From: Cladorrhinum sp. PSN259
Taxonomy: Eukaryota; Ascomycota; Sordariomycetes; Sordariales; Podosporaceae
Direction of reading: 5' to 3'
DNA: 64,000 nucleotides
Assembly: GCA_033725935.1 (NCBI GenBank)
Contig: MU867135.1
Coordinates: forward strand, 59,717 to 123,716
In this document: one piece after another, positions 10,610 to 20,403 of the stretch
Numbering within the stretch: position 1 is the stretch's first letter
How the letters are laid out: each line of letters begins with the position of its first letter
Notes under the pieces: generated by a model
What the model saw: the letters and a program-made list of their open reading frames with translations, nothing else
Told to the model about the DNA's origin: nothing
The model's database searches: none
Position numbers and translations under genes: made by a program

Positions 10610-12352
10610 ATGGGTGCCGTCTGCTCCATCTTCTCATCTCTGACCGGGACGGTCATCCTCGCAGCCCTCATCGTGGCGGCGTACGCGGGATACCGTGCGG
10701 CGCTGCCAAAGCCGCTCCCGGGAATCTCTTACAACCAAGATGCGGCCCGCAAGCTCTTTGGTGACGTTCCCGAGCTGATGGGCTACGTGATGCGAACCAA
10801 GCGCATCTTTTGCTGGCTGACCTCGCTCACAACCCGGCACCAAAGTCCCATCGTGCAGGCCTTTGTCACTCCCTTTGGTTTACCCTGGGTTGTCGTGACA
10901 GACCCTTTCGAAAGCCAGGACATTCTCCTGCGGCGCACCAAGGAGTTTGACCGAAGTGGCTTCTTTGGTGATCTCATTGGTGGTATCCTCCCAGAGCAGC
11001 ACATCCAGTTCTTGTCCAATGACTCCCGCTTCAAGAACAACCGCAACCTCATCAACCACCTCATGGCCCCAGCCTTCATCACCCAAGTCAGCGGTCCAGA
11101 ACTCTACAAGTCCGCCTCAACCCTGATCCGCCTCTGGGAGGTAAAATGCGACGCGGCAAATGGACGTCCCTTTACGGCCCACCACGATATCACCTACATG
11201 GCTCTAGACACCATCTTTGCCGCCATGTTTGGTCATCCAGAGGAGGAGAGCGTCAACACCCACCGTCTACAAACCGTAGAGCGGTGGAAGCCCGAGCTTC
11301 CCTCCTCTGTAAACTCCCCTGTACCATTCCCAGACTGCGAGCTGCCCGAGATCTTCTCTGCAGCTTTGACTCTGGCCAACTCAGTCACCGACACTCAGCT
11401 CTCCCCAGCTCCCCGCCTCACCTCCTGGGTCCTCCGCAAGTTTCCCTTCATGAGAAAAGCGACAGCAATCAAAGACGGGTACATCCGCGCCCGCGTCACC
11501 GAGTTCCTGGCTCTAATTGAAGCAGGCGACGAGGAACCTCGCACAGCTCTGCACTCCGTCCTCCTGCGCGAGCGTGAAGTCGCCAAGAAAGAAAACCGCA
11601 AACCAGCATACTACGGCCGCGCCATCGCAGATGAGTTCTTCGGCTTCATGCTCGCGGGGCACGACACCTCCGCAACCTCTGTAGCTTGGGGCGTCAAATT
11701 CCTCGCTGACCACCCCGAAGTGCAAGAGAAGCTGCGTTCTGCCCTGCGCGCTGCACTCCCCGACGTGGCGGCCGCTAAGCGCTTACCCACTTACCCCGAG
11801 CTTGCTTCGTTGCACGTACCATACCTGGATGCCGTAGTGGAAGAAATTCTCCGCCACGCAAACACAATCGCCTTTGTCGTCCGTCGCGCTCAATGCGACG
11901 CTATAGTGCTGGGTCGTCACATACCTAAGGGAACTGACATCTTCCTGATGGCTAATGGCCCGGGCTACCTGGAACCAAACCTCCGTATTTCAGACGAGGA
12001 GAGGAGCGTAGGCGCCCGACTAAACGTCAAGGAGAAGAAGCCACTTACAAGACAGTGGGATGATGCTGATATCAATGCTTTTAAGCCTGAGCGGTGGCTC
12101 AAGCAGGATCATGAGACTGGGCAAGTGCAGTTCGATCCCATGGCTGGTCCCACCCTGCCGTTTGGATTGGGGCCGAGAGGATGTTTCGGACGCAAGTTCG
12201 CAATCCATGAGCTCAAGATCCAGTTTGCGCTTATTGTTTGGAAGTTTTACTTGGATAAGGCGCCTGAGGAGTTGAGCTCATATGATGCTGTTCAGAGGTT
12301 CGCTAGAGAGCCGGTGCATTGTTATATCAGGTTGAGGAAGGTTGATGCTTAG
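10610..12352 (+). CDS. Cytochrome P450 monooxygenase (P450-2)
   Basis: Single-exon 580-residue P450. I place the start at 10610 (CAAAATGG); the frame stays open further upstream, but that extension is a pyrimidine-rich leader. A membrane anchor (about 10-30) is followed by LPKPLPGISYN. The I-helix reads AGHDTS, ExxR is EEILR, the PERF motif is FKPERW, and the heme loop FGLGPRGCFG has its axial Cys near residue 525. It shares its N-terminal hinge, the ILLRRTKEFD segment and the long PERF-to-heme spacing with P450-1, so the two are paralogues of one CYP family. Substrate unknown. Confidence 0.95.
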   Translation: MGAVCSIFSSLTGTVILAALIVAAYAGYRAALPKPLPGISYNQDAARKLFGDVPELMGYVMRTKRIFCWLTSLTTRHQSPIVQAFVTPFGLPWVVVTDPFESQDILLRRTKEFDRSGFFGDLIGGILPEQHIQFLSNDSRFKNNRNLINHLMAPAFITQVSGPELYKSASTLIRLWEVKCDAANGRPFTAHHDITYMALDTIFAAMFGHPEEESVNTHRLQTVERWKPELPSSVNSPVPFPDCELPEIFSAALTLANSVTDTQLSPAPRLTSWVLRKFPFMRKATAIKDGYIRARVTEFLALIEAGDEEPRTALHSVLLREREVAKKENRKPAYYGRAIADEFFGFMLAGHDTSATSVAWGVKFLADHPEVQEKLRSALRAALPDVAAAKRLPTYPELASLHVPYLDAVVEEILRHANTIAFVVRRAQCDAIVLGRHIPKGTDIFLMANGPGYLEPNLRISDEERSVGARLNVKEKKPLTRQWDDADINAFKPERWLKQDHETGQVQFDPMAGPTLPFGLGPRGCFGRKFAIHELKIQFALIVWKFYLDKAPEELSSYDAVQRFAREPVHCYIRLRKVDA

Positions 12353-12810
12353 GTGCATGTACTTGCCGGTGGGTGGCTTGGTGTTATAATTGCGTTTCTT
12401 ATATATATATGGCGGTTTTCTTTTGATCAAGTGTAGATGAACTGTGGTCTAATGAATGATGATACGCATAAAGGTTTCCTGTTCACTTAGACTTATTTTT
12501 TAGGAATGACGCTCGGTCCATTATTTGCTGGGGTTAATGCTTGGCTGATTGTTATCTCAATCCCCAAGACTTCCCTCGAATCCAGGTGGAGGCCATGCAT
12601 CGTGTAAGTCCGTGGTTCTTAAATAAAATAGTGGACAGCGTTCGTATTACTGAGTCGAATCTGTGGTTCAGTCGACGCACAGCGCTATATGGTGTTTAGT
12701 CCCTGTGCGGCGCATGCTGCTGTTTTGGTCATCTGTTATTGAAGTGAGACGATCCAGACGAATCGAGCGAGTCAAATGCTACATGCCGTAACCTCCTTTG
12801 AATTTCGCCC
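12353..12810. other. Convergent 3' intergenic
   Basis: 3' flanks of P450-2 and the HET gene. An alternating TA stretch follows the P450 stop. Nothing else seen. Confidence 0.5.
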
Positions 12811-14908
12811 TTAGTGAATCTCAAACTCCCTTTCCTCAGAGTGATCAAACTCGGATTGATCTGCTTCAAACAACCCAACCCGGTAAAAGTGGTTCTTCTT
12901 CTCATCAAACCGGACAACTATGCCCGCCGCATTCGCATGTCCACCAAACTCGTCCAACTCAGCGATCAGAAGGCAATAAAGTACAGGTTTGGGGGTCTCA
13001 GTCTTCATCAAACCAACCTCTTGAAAATCACCCGGCAAAAGTCCAAATCCTTTAGAGTCCGCACAACCTGAAACGCAAGATAACCTTTGATCCCACTTGT
13101 TGATGTTGTCCGCGCTAGATGCAGGGAACGAGGCGAGAACATACCAACAGCGCATTACCAGAGTCTCGGAGTGAATCTGGCCAAACCTGTCTTGGTTCAG
13201 TCCAGGGGTCACATCGCAGCTGATAACCAGACTGTCGGTGATAGGCGTGTATTTTAGGGCATTGTAGTCGATAAACCCATCGATCGCTGCCCAGGACCAC
13301 GATGGAGTCCTCAGCGGAAGCTCCTTGCCCGTCTCAGGATTAATCATGATCGGAGGCCGACCCTCGCGATATGGAATGGGAGCGAACTTGAACTCCGAGA
13401 AAGTGTTTGACCAAAGCAGGTCTCTCGGAAGGCTGTCACGCCACAAGCCAGCCAGATAGTCACTGGCAGCTTTCCCAGTAATCTCTGCATAACGTTTTGC
13501 CACACCTGAGATAGCTGGAAGTTTGTCGGCCGGATTTGTCAGATTCCTCCTAGAGAAAAGTACTACAGCGGTTGCCCAGTCCGAGTATGTGCAATCCTTG
13601 GCGGATTCCGGCAAGTTGAATTGGTAAATGTGATTGGAAGTGGGCATCGGAAATTTGGTGCAGACGAAGTGCATTCCCTGTCTGGATGTGGAAAATACTA
13701 GGAGTCGCTTGGATAGAATCCATTCCTGGAACGTCCATGCCCGGCTGGCTAACGGTTCGTCATGGAACGGGATCACCCCCTCCGAGCTGTGCCAGTCATT
13801 GAGCTCTCTGGCTCTGGGTGCATCGAGTGACAGCAGTGCTTTGCAACGGGCGAGTGTTGGGTGGTCGACGTCGGATTCAGCCTGGTATGGAACAGAACAT
13901 GTTGGGCGCCCCCGAAACAGGCCACCATCACAGTCTGATGACCCGGCGGCAACTATAGTGAGGGCAGCCCCACCATAGACTTCGTTCATGCGTACCGACT
14001 CCTTCTTCCAGTCGGCCGCGGCCACTTCGTCGTCCGGGCCTTCTGCCTGGAGGATACAAAGAGCGTCAATCCAGAGGTACCGAAAACCGAGATCTCTCGT
14101 GGCTTGTACTGTTTCTCGCAGTGTTCGCGGCATGAATTCGTGAGAGAATCCGCATTCTCGATCAGCTTGAGATGATTTGGTTGTCCTGAAGGCAGCACTG
14201 ACGCCCCAGTGATATGACAAAGCGATATAATCAAAGTTTTGTGAGTCTGAGCTGATGAAGTCCTTCGTATTGAATAGTTTCACCTTGTCTTCATCGCACT
14301 GACCAACATCAAGAAGCCGTGATGGATATCTTGTGTTGGTTTAAGAATCTCCACAAAGGTGATCTCTTTAGCATTCAAATAGTTTCAATTTAATCGTGTC
14401 TGCTTCCCACTTTTGCCGGAGATGCCGTCCTAAGTCCGAATGTCAACGTTGATAGCCTGTGGTGGAAAGGGGTTCGAATTCTCTCCCACCTCTATCACGA
14501 TACTGTACCGTCATAGTGGCCTCGATATGACGAAAATCATTCTTGATTGTCCAGAGCAATGTGTCCAAGCGGTATTTGTGACTCTGTACTGTGATTGCCC
14601 CATCAGAAAATTCCCAATCCGCGGGGTTAATCCAGTTCACAGACAAGCCAAATTGCTGAAGTACCAGGGCACAAAGCCGACATCCAGACTTTGCCCCCAA
14701 TAATACCAAATCGGGCCTCCAGAATTCTTGCTCCCGTGGGGTGCGAGGAGGGGGCAAGACGAATGTGTCGCATTGAAGACATAAGCCCTTTTCTGATGCG
14801 TCAAATACTGGTGAGCTCCGACCACTAATTGCTAGATCTTCAAAACCACTTGAACCAACAAGAAAGGAAGTCGGTTCTCTTACGCCAAATGATAGATACG
14901 CTGGACAT
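12811..14908 (-). pseudogene. HET-domain (heterokaryon incompatibility) gene with three in-frame stops
   Basis: Exon 1 (14908-14884) is joined by a 76-nt intron to a frame running from 14807 to 12811. The N-terminus has the HET-type Cys-rich segment LCLQCDTF and GCRLCALVL. The HET core follows: YPSRLLDVG, YIALSYHWG, FRYLWIDALCILQ and VYGGAALTIVAAG, then a diverged C-terminal half. The same frame is cut by TGA (14445-14443), TAA (14370-14368) and TAA (14343-14341). The residues around these stops still fit the family, so I read them as mutations rather than intron. All three can arise by single C-to-T changes on the coding strand. HET proteins trigger cell death in incompatible fusions; this copy is probably dead or truncated. 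A longer cryptic intron removing the stops is possible but none I tried keeps frame well. Confidence 0.75.
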
Positions 14909-15152
14909 CTTTAGGTTGGCTCGATTACTGACTCAACAGGACCCGGAGCGAAACTTATTGTGCGGGGAAAATGTCGAATGATGCATGTGAGTGCGGGTGA
15001 AGATGCAGAACGCTGCAATAATGTAGCAGCCGCCTCTTCGGTAGTGGTGGAATTGGCTCGAATAGTTATTATGATTAACAACCCGCAAAATAGGAAATGT
15101 CCGGAAAACAAGAGCGAAAGAGGGGTTGGACAGACGCTAAAATATGATTTGT

Positions 15153-16706
15153 TCAATTGGTAATCCTCATCCCAGAAACCACAAAAACAGCAGCTGCATA
15201 ACAGCCAGCGCTCACCATGTACGGAAGGCCAAGAGCTCCCCCTCCAAGCGCGATTCCACGAATCCAACAAGCAGCCACCAGGGGCGCCCCGACTAGAGAC
15301 CCGAGTGTCTTGATCAACATTACAATGGAAAACACTTGTGTCTCCTCGGCAAGCGCGGTCTCCATATCTGTCCCATTGCCAGTATCAAGCGGAGGCGACA
15401 CCGATGGTGACTTGAGAAGCGAAAGTGTGAATATCGGTAGTGCAGAGCCGAGAGCATACAGAAACAACGAAGGAACAAGAAGGTAGACCGCATCGGCTAG
15501 CGATATTGCTACTGCACCAACAACAGAGATTGCGATGCAAATCTTGGTGTATGTTAGGTACATCTCATCTTGGGTGTCGTCATCGCGACGCTTGCATGAC
15601 CGCCATGCCAAGAGTCGAGGTATAACGATGGTGAGGAGAACAAAGTTGACTACGGCTTTGCCAGAAAGAAGGTATCCGGCCGATGCGAATGTCCAATGAT
15701 AACGCTTCGAAATGTATTGAACCAAAAGTTTGGTGTCGGCACTGGCGAGAGAGGTGAGAAACATACTCAACAGTAAGAGGGCAAAGTTTCGCGGACGGGT
15801 GGTCAAGATATCCCTCATCAACCAGAAGCGCTTAGTGATTGCCTGCCAAGGGGAATGGCGAGCGTCAAGGGCTTTCAAGACTGGCGAAGAAAGAAGAGGT
15901 TGTCTGCTGCTGTCTGAAATGCCATTGGTGCCTAGTCCAGAAGACAGCGCCTGATCTGGTGGTAGAGCTCGGACTGCCCAAATTGCTGCCGCCAGTAGGG
16001 TAATTCCAATGTAGAACGGTAGCCAGAGCAGTGCACTCATTGTTGCAGAGGCTAGCGCAGGGCCGATAAGAGCAACAACGTATGAGGTCGAGCTCACATA
16101 GCCAAAGTAACTCGCCCTAAGAACCCTGTTCTCGGTCAGATCGGACGTCAAGGCGTATACAATCGAGTTGAAGACACAATCTCCACCAAGAACCGACAGC
16201 ATTGGTGATGCGAGGAGGGCCTTTGTAGGCAGAAGGTGTTCGAAATATCCCACTGTGACAGCCCAGACGACCATACAGAACCTCGGAACCAAGTTAAGCC
16301 ACAGGACGGTCCGTCGACCGTATCGTTCAGCCACGAAACCGAGAGGTATGGCCATGACGAAATCTCCGACAATCCAAGCAGTTTCCATGGCGCCTTGAAT
16401 CCATGCTAGCTTTTTTTGGACCGTGTCAATCTTGCACAGCTCCTCGTTGACCTCTCCGTCGGGACCGAAAGCAGAAGGATCGGTTGCGGCATAATAATCG
16501 CGGCACAGGCGTCTCTCAATCACGCGGTTGAGGGGAAGCTGGTATAGACTCATGGTAAGATTGACAAGGAGTACCAAGCCAAGGAGACTTGCCAAAGCTC
16601 TTCTCGAGCCAAGCGCTGGTGCATGCGAGCGACGCCGGTCGGTGGCAGGGGGATAGTCGTAGTCGTTGTCATGCCGGCCAAGGACAGGGCCACTGCTTGA
16701 AGGCAT
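15153..16706 (-). CDS. Major facilitator superfamily transporter
   Basis: Single-exon 517-residue polytopic protein. The ATG at 16706 is used; the apparent upstream start is GTG. A polar N-terminus of about 35 residues is followed by helix 1 (LASLLGLVLLVNLTM). The MFS signature of loop 2-3 is visible as GFVAERYGRRTVLWL, then further helices, a long central cytosolic loop around residues 240-300, and a second bundle of six. The last helix ends just before the stop. A luminal or extracellular insertion with Cys between helices 1 and 2 (RRLCRDYYAATDPSAFGPDG) is a feature of an uncharacterised fungal MFS group. Substrate unknown. It lies 245 bp downstream-oriented from the HET gene start, in the same accessory block as the P450s. 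Confidence 0.92.
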   Translation of the reverse strand: MPSSSGPVLGRHDNDYDYPPATDRRRSHAPALGSRRALASLLGLVLLVNLTMSLYQLPLNRVIERRLCRDYYAATDPSAFGPDGEVNEELCKIDTVQKKLAWIQGAMETAWIVGDFVMAIPLGFVAERYGRRTVLWLNLVPRFCMVVWAVTVGYFEHLLPTKALLASPMLSVLGGDCVFNSIVYALTSDLTENRVLRASYFGYVSSTSYVVALIGPALASATMSALLWLPFYIGITLLAAAIWAVRALPPDQALSSGLGTNGISDSSRQPLLSSPVLKALDARHSPWQAITKRFWLMRDILTTRPRNFALLLLSMFLTSLASADTKLLVQYISKRYHWTFASAGYLLSGKAVVNFVLLTIVIPRLLAWRSCKRRDDDTQDEMYLTYTKICIAISVVGAVAISLADAVYLLVPSLFLYALGSALPIFTLSLLKSPSVSPPLDTGNGTDMETALAEETQVFSIVMLIKTLGSLVGAPLVAACWIRGIALGGGALGLPYMVSAGCYAAAVFVVSGMRITN

Positions 16707-18374
16707 GTTGCAAACCACCGAACCTGAGAAGAGAATAAAAGATTTGAAAGAGAATATCCAATTTTGGAAATTTCACATTTCGTCAATATCCATGTGTTGA
16801 TGATGAGGTGTCGTTTGTCGAGGACACCCCACTCTTTTGGATCGGCTGGCGCTTGCGAACGTACGGGAAGTGTTTACAGTTTGATGTCCAAGTCTGATCG
16901 GAATATGCAAATAAACTTTACGGTCTCCGTAGCGGTTACATCAGGCCATAAGCTGAACCCCTGTCAGTGCACACTCAACGGTCCCACCGACTGTATGTAA
17001 CCGAGTCTGTTCTGCCCTTGCACGCTTCCGCTGTCTTCTCTTGCATCATGGACGCACCTGACGAATAAGCTTCAGCAATGACACCTCGGCCATCCATCAC
17101 TATATTTGGCGGTATATTGCCAATGGGTTTTATCAATCGGCTTCAACCTTCAATCACCAAAGCAGGCATGGCTGAGTGTTGTCACGCGCAAATTCTACGA
17201 AGAACAATCGAGTTCTGCACACCGCTCAGCTTCTAGAATGTCTGACTCCTTGCCTTCCTGCTTGTCATCCCGGACAGCTTCGGAGAAGAGATACTGAATA
17301 GGGACTGACCTCATCAAACTCACAATGTCTTTGACATCGCTTAAGATGAGATATCTTTCTACTGTGCTTACCCTCAACCCCCCGTTCTTACGGGAATTCG
17401 GACCGTCAAGGCCGCATGATACAAAAACTCAGATCCTCCTCATCTGCAACTGCCAACCGCCAATCACAGCTCTACAATCGTCCCTGTTGGAAGCACATGT
17501 CGTTGGAGCATGGGTCGATAGATTTTGATGGTTACCACGTTGACGGTTGAATAACGGCGGACTAGCAAGTCCAGACGAAGAAGGATGGCAGATTGCGCCA
17601 GGGGGCAGCAGGGGCCTGATCGGTCGCTTAAACGTGTGCCACCATCAAGCCCCAGCATCATCTCTTGTGAAAACTACCCCACAGCCTTACACATATGAAA
17701 CGCCAAGGACAACAACGAAGGAGTCGTCTTGAGAGAATGCCATCGAAGGATGCTGCCGTCCGATCCTCACCCCTGAGCCTGTGAGAATCATTGTCGATCA
17801 ACCGAAAATCAACAACTGGGCAAGCAATCCACCAAGATTCGAGATGGTACCCAAGAGAATATGGAGACTTGTGATCTCCGATGCAGACAACAACATTCTC
17901 CATCCATTTCTACCAAGGACCGTAGAAACCTTCTCGATCGTGATCCCTTTAATTATACTCTCCGCTCGCTTCTCGTACTTTGGCGCCATCCCACCCATGC
18001 TCAGCCCACATCCCGACACTCCCGTCACTTCCTCCAACCCCCCCCCCCCCCCCCCCTCCATCCAGAAAACCGGGACCTGGCTTCAGAATGCCCCTTTTCG
18101 ATCCCATCAACTATGTGCTTAAAAGCCATGATGCCCTCCTCAGTCTTTCAATCCTGATCTCACCAGCCTTTTGCGCTTTGTTCCATTCAGTCACTCATTC
18201 ACCTTCTGGGTAGTCGATTTGACCCCGTCATTCATTTCTTATAACCTTTTTTTTTGATCTCTGATCTGATTTTTCATCCCTTCCTTTGTCAACTTCACCA
18301 ATATCCGGCCAGCCCGGTGTCTGAGATAAACACACAGCCAACCACATCAAACACGCACTCTAAAACCTTCCAAG
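16707..18374. promoter_or_regulatory. Divergent intergenic region, MFS / AA9
   Basis: 1.7 kb with no supportable gene. It ends in a pyrimidine-rich leader with a C homopolymer (18038-18056) and T runs just upstream of the AA9 start, as often seen before strongly expressed fungal secreted-enzyme genes. Confidence 0.45.
18038..18056. repeat. Homopolymer C tract (19 nt)
   Basis: Nineteen consecutive C about 320 bp upstream of the AA9 start. Confidence 0.85.
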
Positions 18375-19346
18375 ATGCAGCTCCCCACCGCCTTTCTCGC
18401 CATTGCGGCCTTTGCTAGCAGCGTGTCGGCCCATGCCCTCATGTTCGGCGTCCATGTCAACGGCAAGGATCAGGGTGATGGACGCAACGTCTACATCCGT
18501 AGCCCTCCCAACAACTCCCCCGTCAAGGACCTTGCCAGCCCCGATATCGTTTGCGGTCCTAACGGTGGCAAGGCTGTCGCGTCCTTCGTAAAGGCTGCTG
18601 CTGGTGACAAGATCGAGTTCGAGTGGTTCCACGACAACCGCAACGACGACATCATTGACGGCTCCCACAAGGGTCCCATCATCACCTACATTGCCCCTTT
18701 CACCACCGGCAACGGCGTCGGCAGCATCTGGACCAAGGTTGCCGAGGAGGGTTTCTCCAACGGCCAGTGGGCTGTTGACAGAATCAAGGCCAACAACGGC
18801 AAGCAGGCTTTCACACTCCCCGCGGGTCTCAAGGCAGGCAAGTACCTGATCCGCCAGGAGATCATTGCCCTCCACGAGGGTGATGTTGCCTTCAACGGCA
18901 ACGCCGCTCGCGGTGCCCAGTTCTATCCTTCTTGCGTTCAGTTCGAGGTTTCCGGTTCCGGCTCCGTCGTCCCCAGCCAGAACTTCAACTTCAACACTGG
19001 TTACACCTACAGCGACCCCGGCATCGTCTTCAACATCTACAGAACCGTCACCAGCTACCCCATCCCGGGCCCTGCTGTCTTCAACTTTGGCGCCGGCGGT
19101 AGCAGCCCCGTCATCAGCACTTCCTCCGCTGCTGCTGCCCGCCCTACCACGACTTCTTCTGCTGTTCTTGTCCGTCCTACCACCACCTCAGCCGTTGTCA
19201 TCGTCCCCACCACCACCGCCCGCGCCAGCACTCTGGTAACCTCCGTCCGTGGTAGCCAGACCTCGACCAAGGCTGCTGCCGTCCCCCATCCCACCAGGTG
19301 CCCCGGCAAGAAGCGCCGCACCGTCGTCGTCGTCTTCAAGAACTAA
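18375..19346 (+). CDS. AA9 lytic polysaccharide monooxygenase (secreted)
   Basis: Single-exon 323-residue secreted protein. A 19-residue signal peptide ends SVSA, leaving His20 as the mature N-terminus needed for the copper histidine brace. The second brace His is in GSHKGPI (His98). The axial Tyr and nearby Gln lie in GAQFYPSC (Gln182, Tyr184). Cys60 and Cys187 can form the usual disulfide. The conserved stretch before Gln182 reads LIRQEIIALHEG, with Gln161 where many AA9s have His. After the catalytic domain (to about 230) comes an Ala/Ser/Thr/Val/Pro-rich linker, but no CBM1: the end is a short basic tail CPGKKRR. AA9 enzymes oxidatively cleave cellulose or hemicellulose; the regioselectivity cannot be told from sequence. 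Confidence 0.94.
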   Translation: MQLPTAFLAIAAFASSVSAHALMFGVHVNGKDQGDGRNVYIRSPPNNSPVKDLASPDIVCGPNGGKAVASFVKAAAGDKIEFEWFHDNRNDDIIDGSHKGPIITYIAPFTTGNGVGSIWTKVAEEGFSNGQWAVDRIKANNGKQAFTLPAGLKAGKYLIRQEIIALHEGDVAFNGNAARGAQFYPSCVQFEVSGSGSVVPSQNFNFNTGYTYSDPGIVFNIYRTVTSYPIPGPAVFNFGAGGSSPVISTSSAAAARPTTTSSAVLVRPTTTSAVVIVPTTTARASTLVTSVRGSQTSTKAAAVPHPTRCPGKKRRTVVVVFKN

Positions 19347-20403
19347 AGACGTTGTAAAGCTTCGAATATGGCTCTGAGAGCATTGCATCTTGCCTCGTCG
19401 CAAATTGGAGACTAAATCAGCGAGGCATTGTTGAGCATTGTCTCCTCTGGTCTGGTTTTTGTCTCACATTTTCTTCATTACATTTAAAGAGAAAGCCTGG
19501 GAGCCAAACTGTTTATCACTTCTTCGATTATATCATGTACATATTTTTTTTATTTCACATACAGCATGGGCGTGTAGTATTTGCTATCTTGCTTGTAGAG
19601 ATAGTTTCGTCCCAATCAAACAGGAACTTGGTTGAATCCTTCTTGCGAGCAATTATTGTGGCGTTTCACCTGGTGATTGCCGCGATACCTAGTGCTTATG
19701 TTGGGTCACATTTGTGTCATTAGGGATTGTATTTTTCCCGCATTTGTCATTGATAACACGGTAGTTACATAATTTTTCGCTCGTGAGATCTGCAATACCC
19801 CCAGTATAGGTATCTGCTTGCGCCCTTGCACGTAAACGGTTGGGCGATGCGTATCTGCTCGTGCCGCCGTCCTCTGCCGGCTGTCGGAGGGCATGTGGTA
19901 ACCCTCCGAATGGCGCACTTGGCAAGCAGCCACATTCGAATAGAGTTATCACCATGCAGGAGATAGTCGGCTGTTGTGTAACACTTGACCCATATTTAAT
20001 GATTTTATGTTGGCGCAAGATGGTACGCCTAGTAAATATTGCGCGTATCCCGGACCATTTAGACGAGAGGCGACCGATAAAGTGAAGGTTCTGACCAAGA
20101 TTCCAAGTTGCAAGAGACGAGTAGTAGTGTAAGGGAGGTTTATAACTGCATGTGATATAATCTTGGCTCATGCAGCGTGATCTCCGACTTGCAGTCGATC
20201 TGCAGGATTTCACAGAATCAGGGATGTACTTCATATGCGACACGCCTTTAGAAACGGCAGAAGATTGCCTGCTTCGGTGAAATAGGATTCAGGGTTCCGA
20301 AACAGTCTTCAGCTTCCATGATCTATGTGTCTTAAAGAGGACCCAGAACCCATTCATCTTTTGTTTCGTTTCCTTTCCTCGTCAGCCATCTCGAGATCCC
20401 ACA
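19347..20403. other. Intergenic, nothing recognised
   Basis: About 1 kb between the AA9 LPMO and P450-3. A 184-codon minus-strand open frame here shows no domain or signal and I do not support it. Confidence 0.5.

Noticed and set aside
14465..14480. T-loop-like GGTTCGAATTC suggesting a tRNA
   Set aside because: No matching acceptor stem, D-arm or anticodon arm. The bases are part of the HET coding frame.
19689..20243. 184-codon minus-strand open frame
   Set aside because: No recognisable domain, no promoter-like flank, and composition unlike neighbouring genes. Probably chance.
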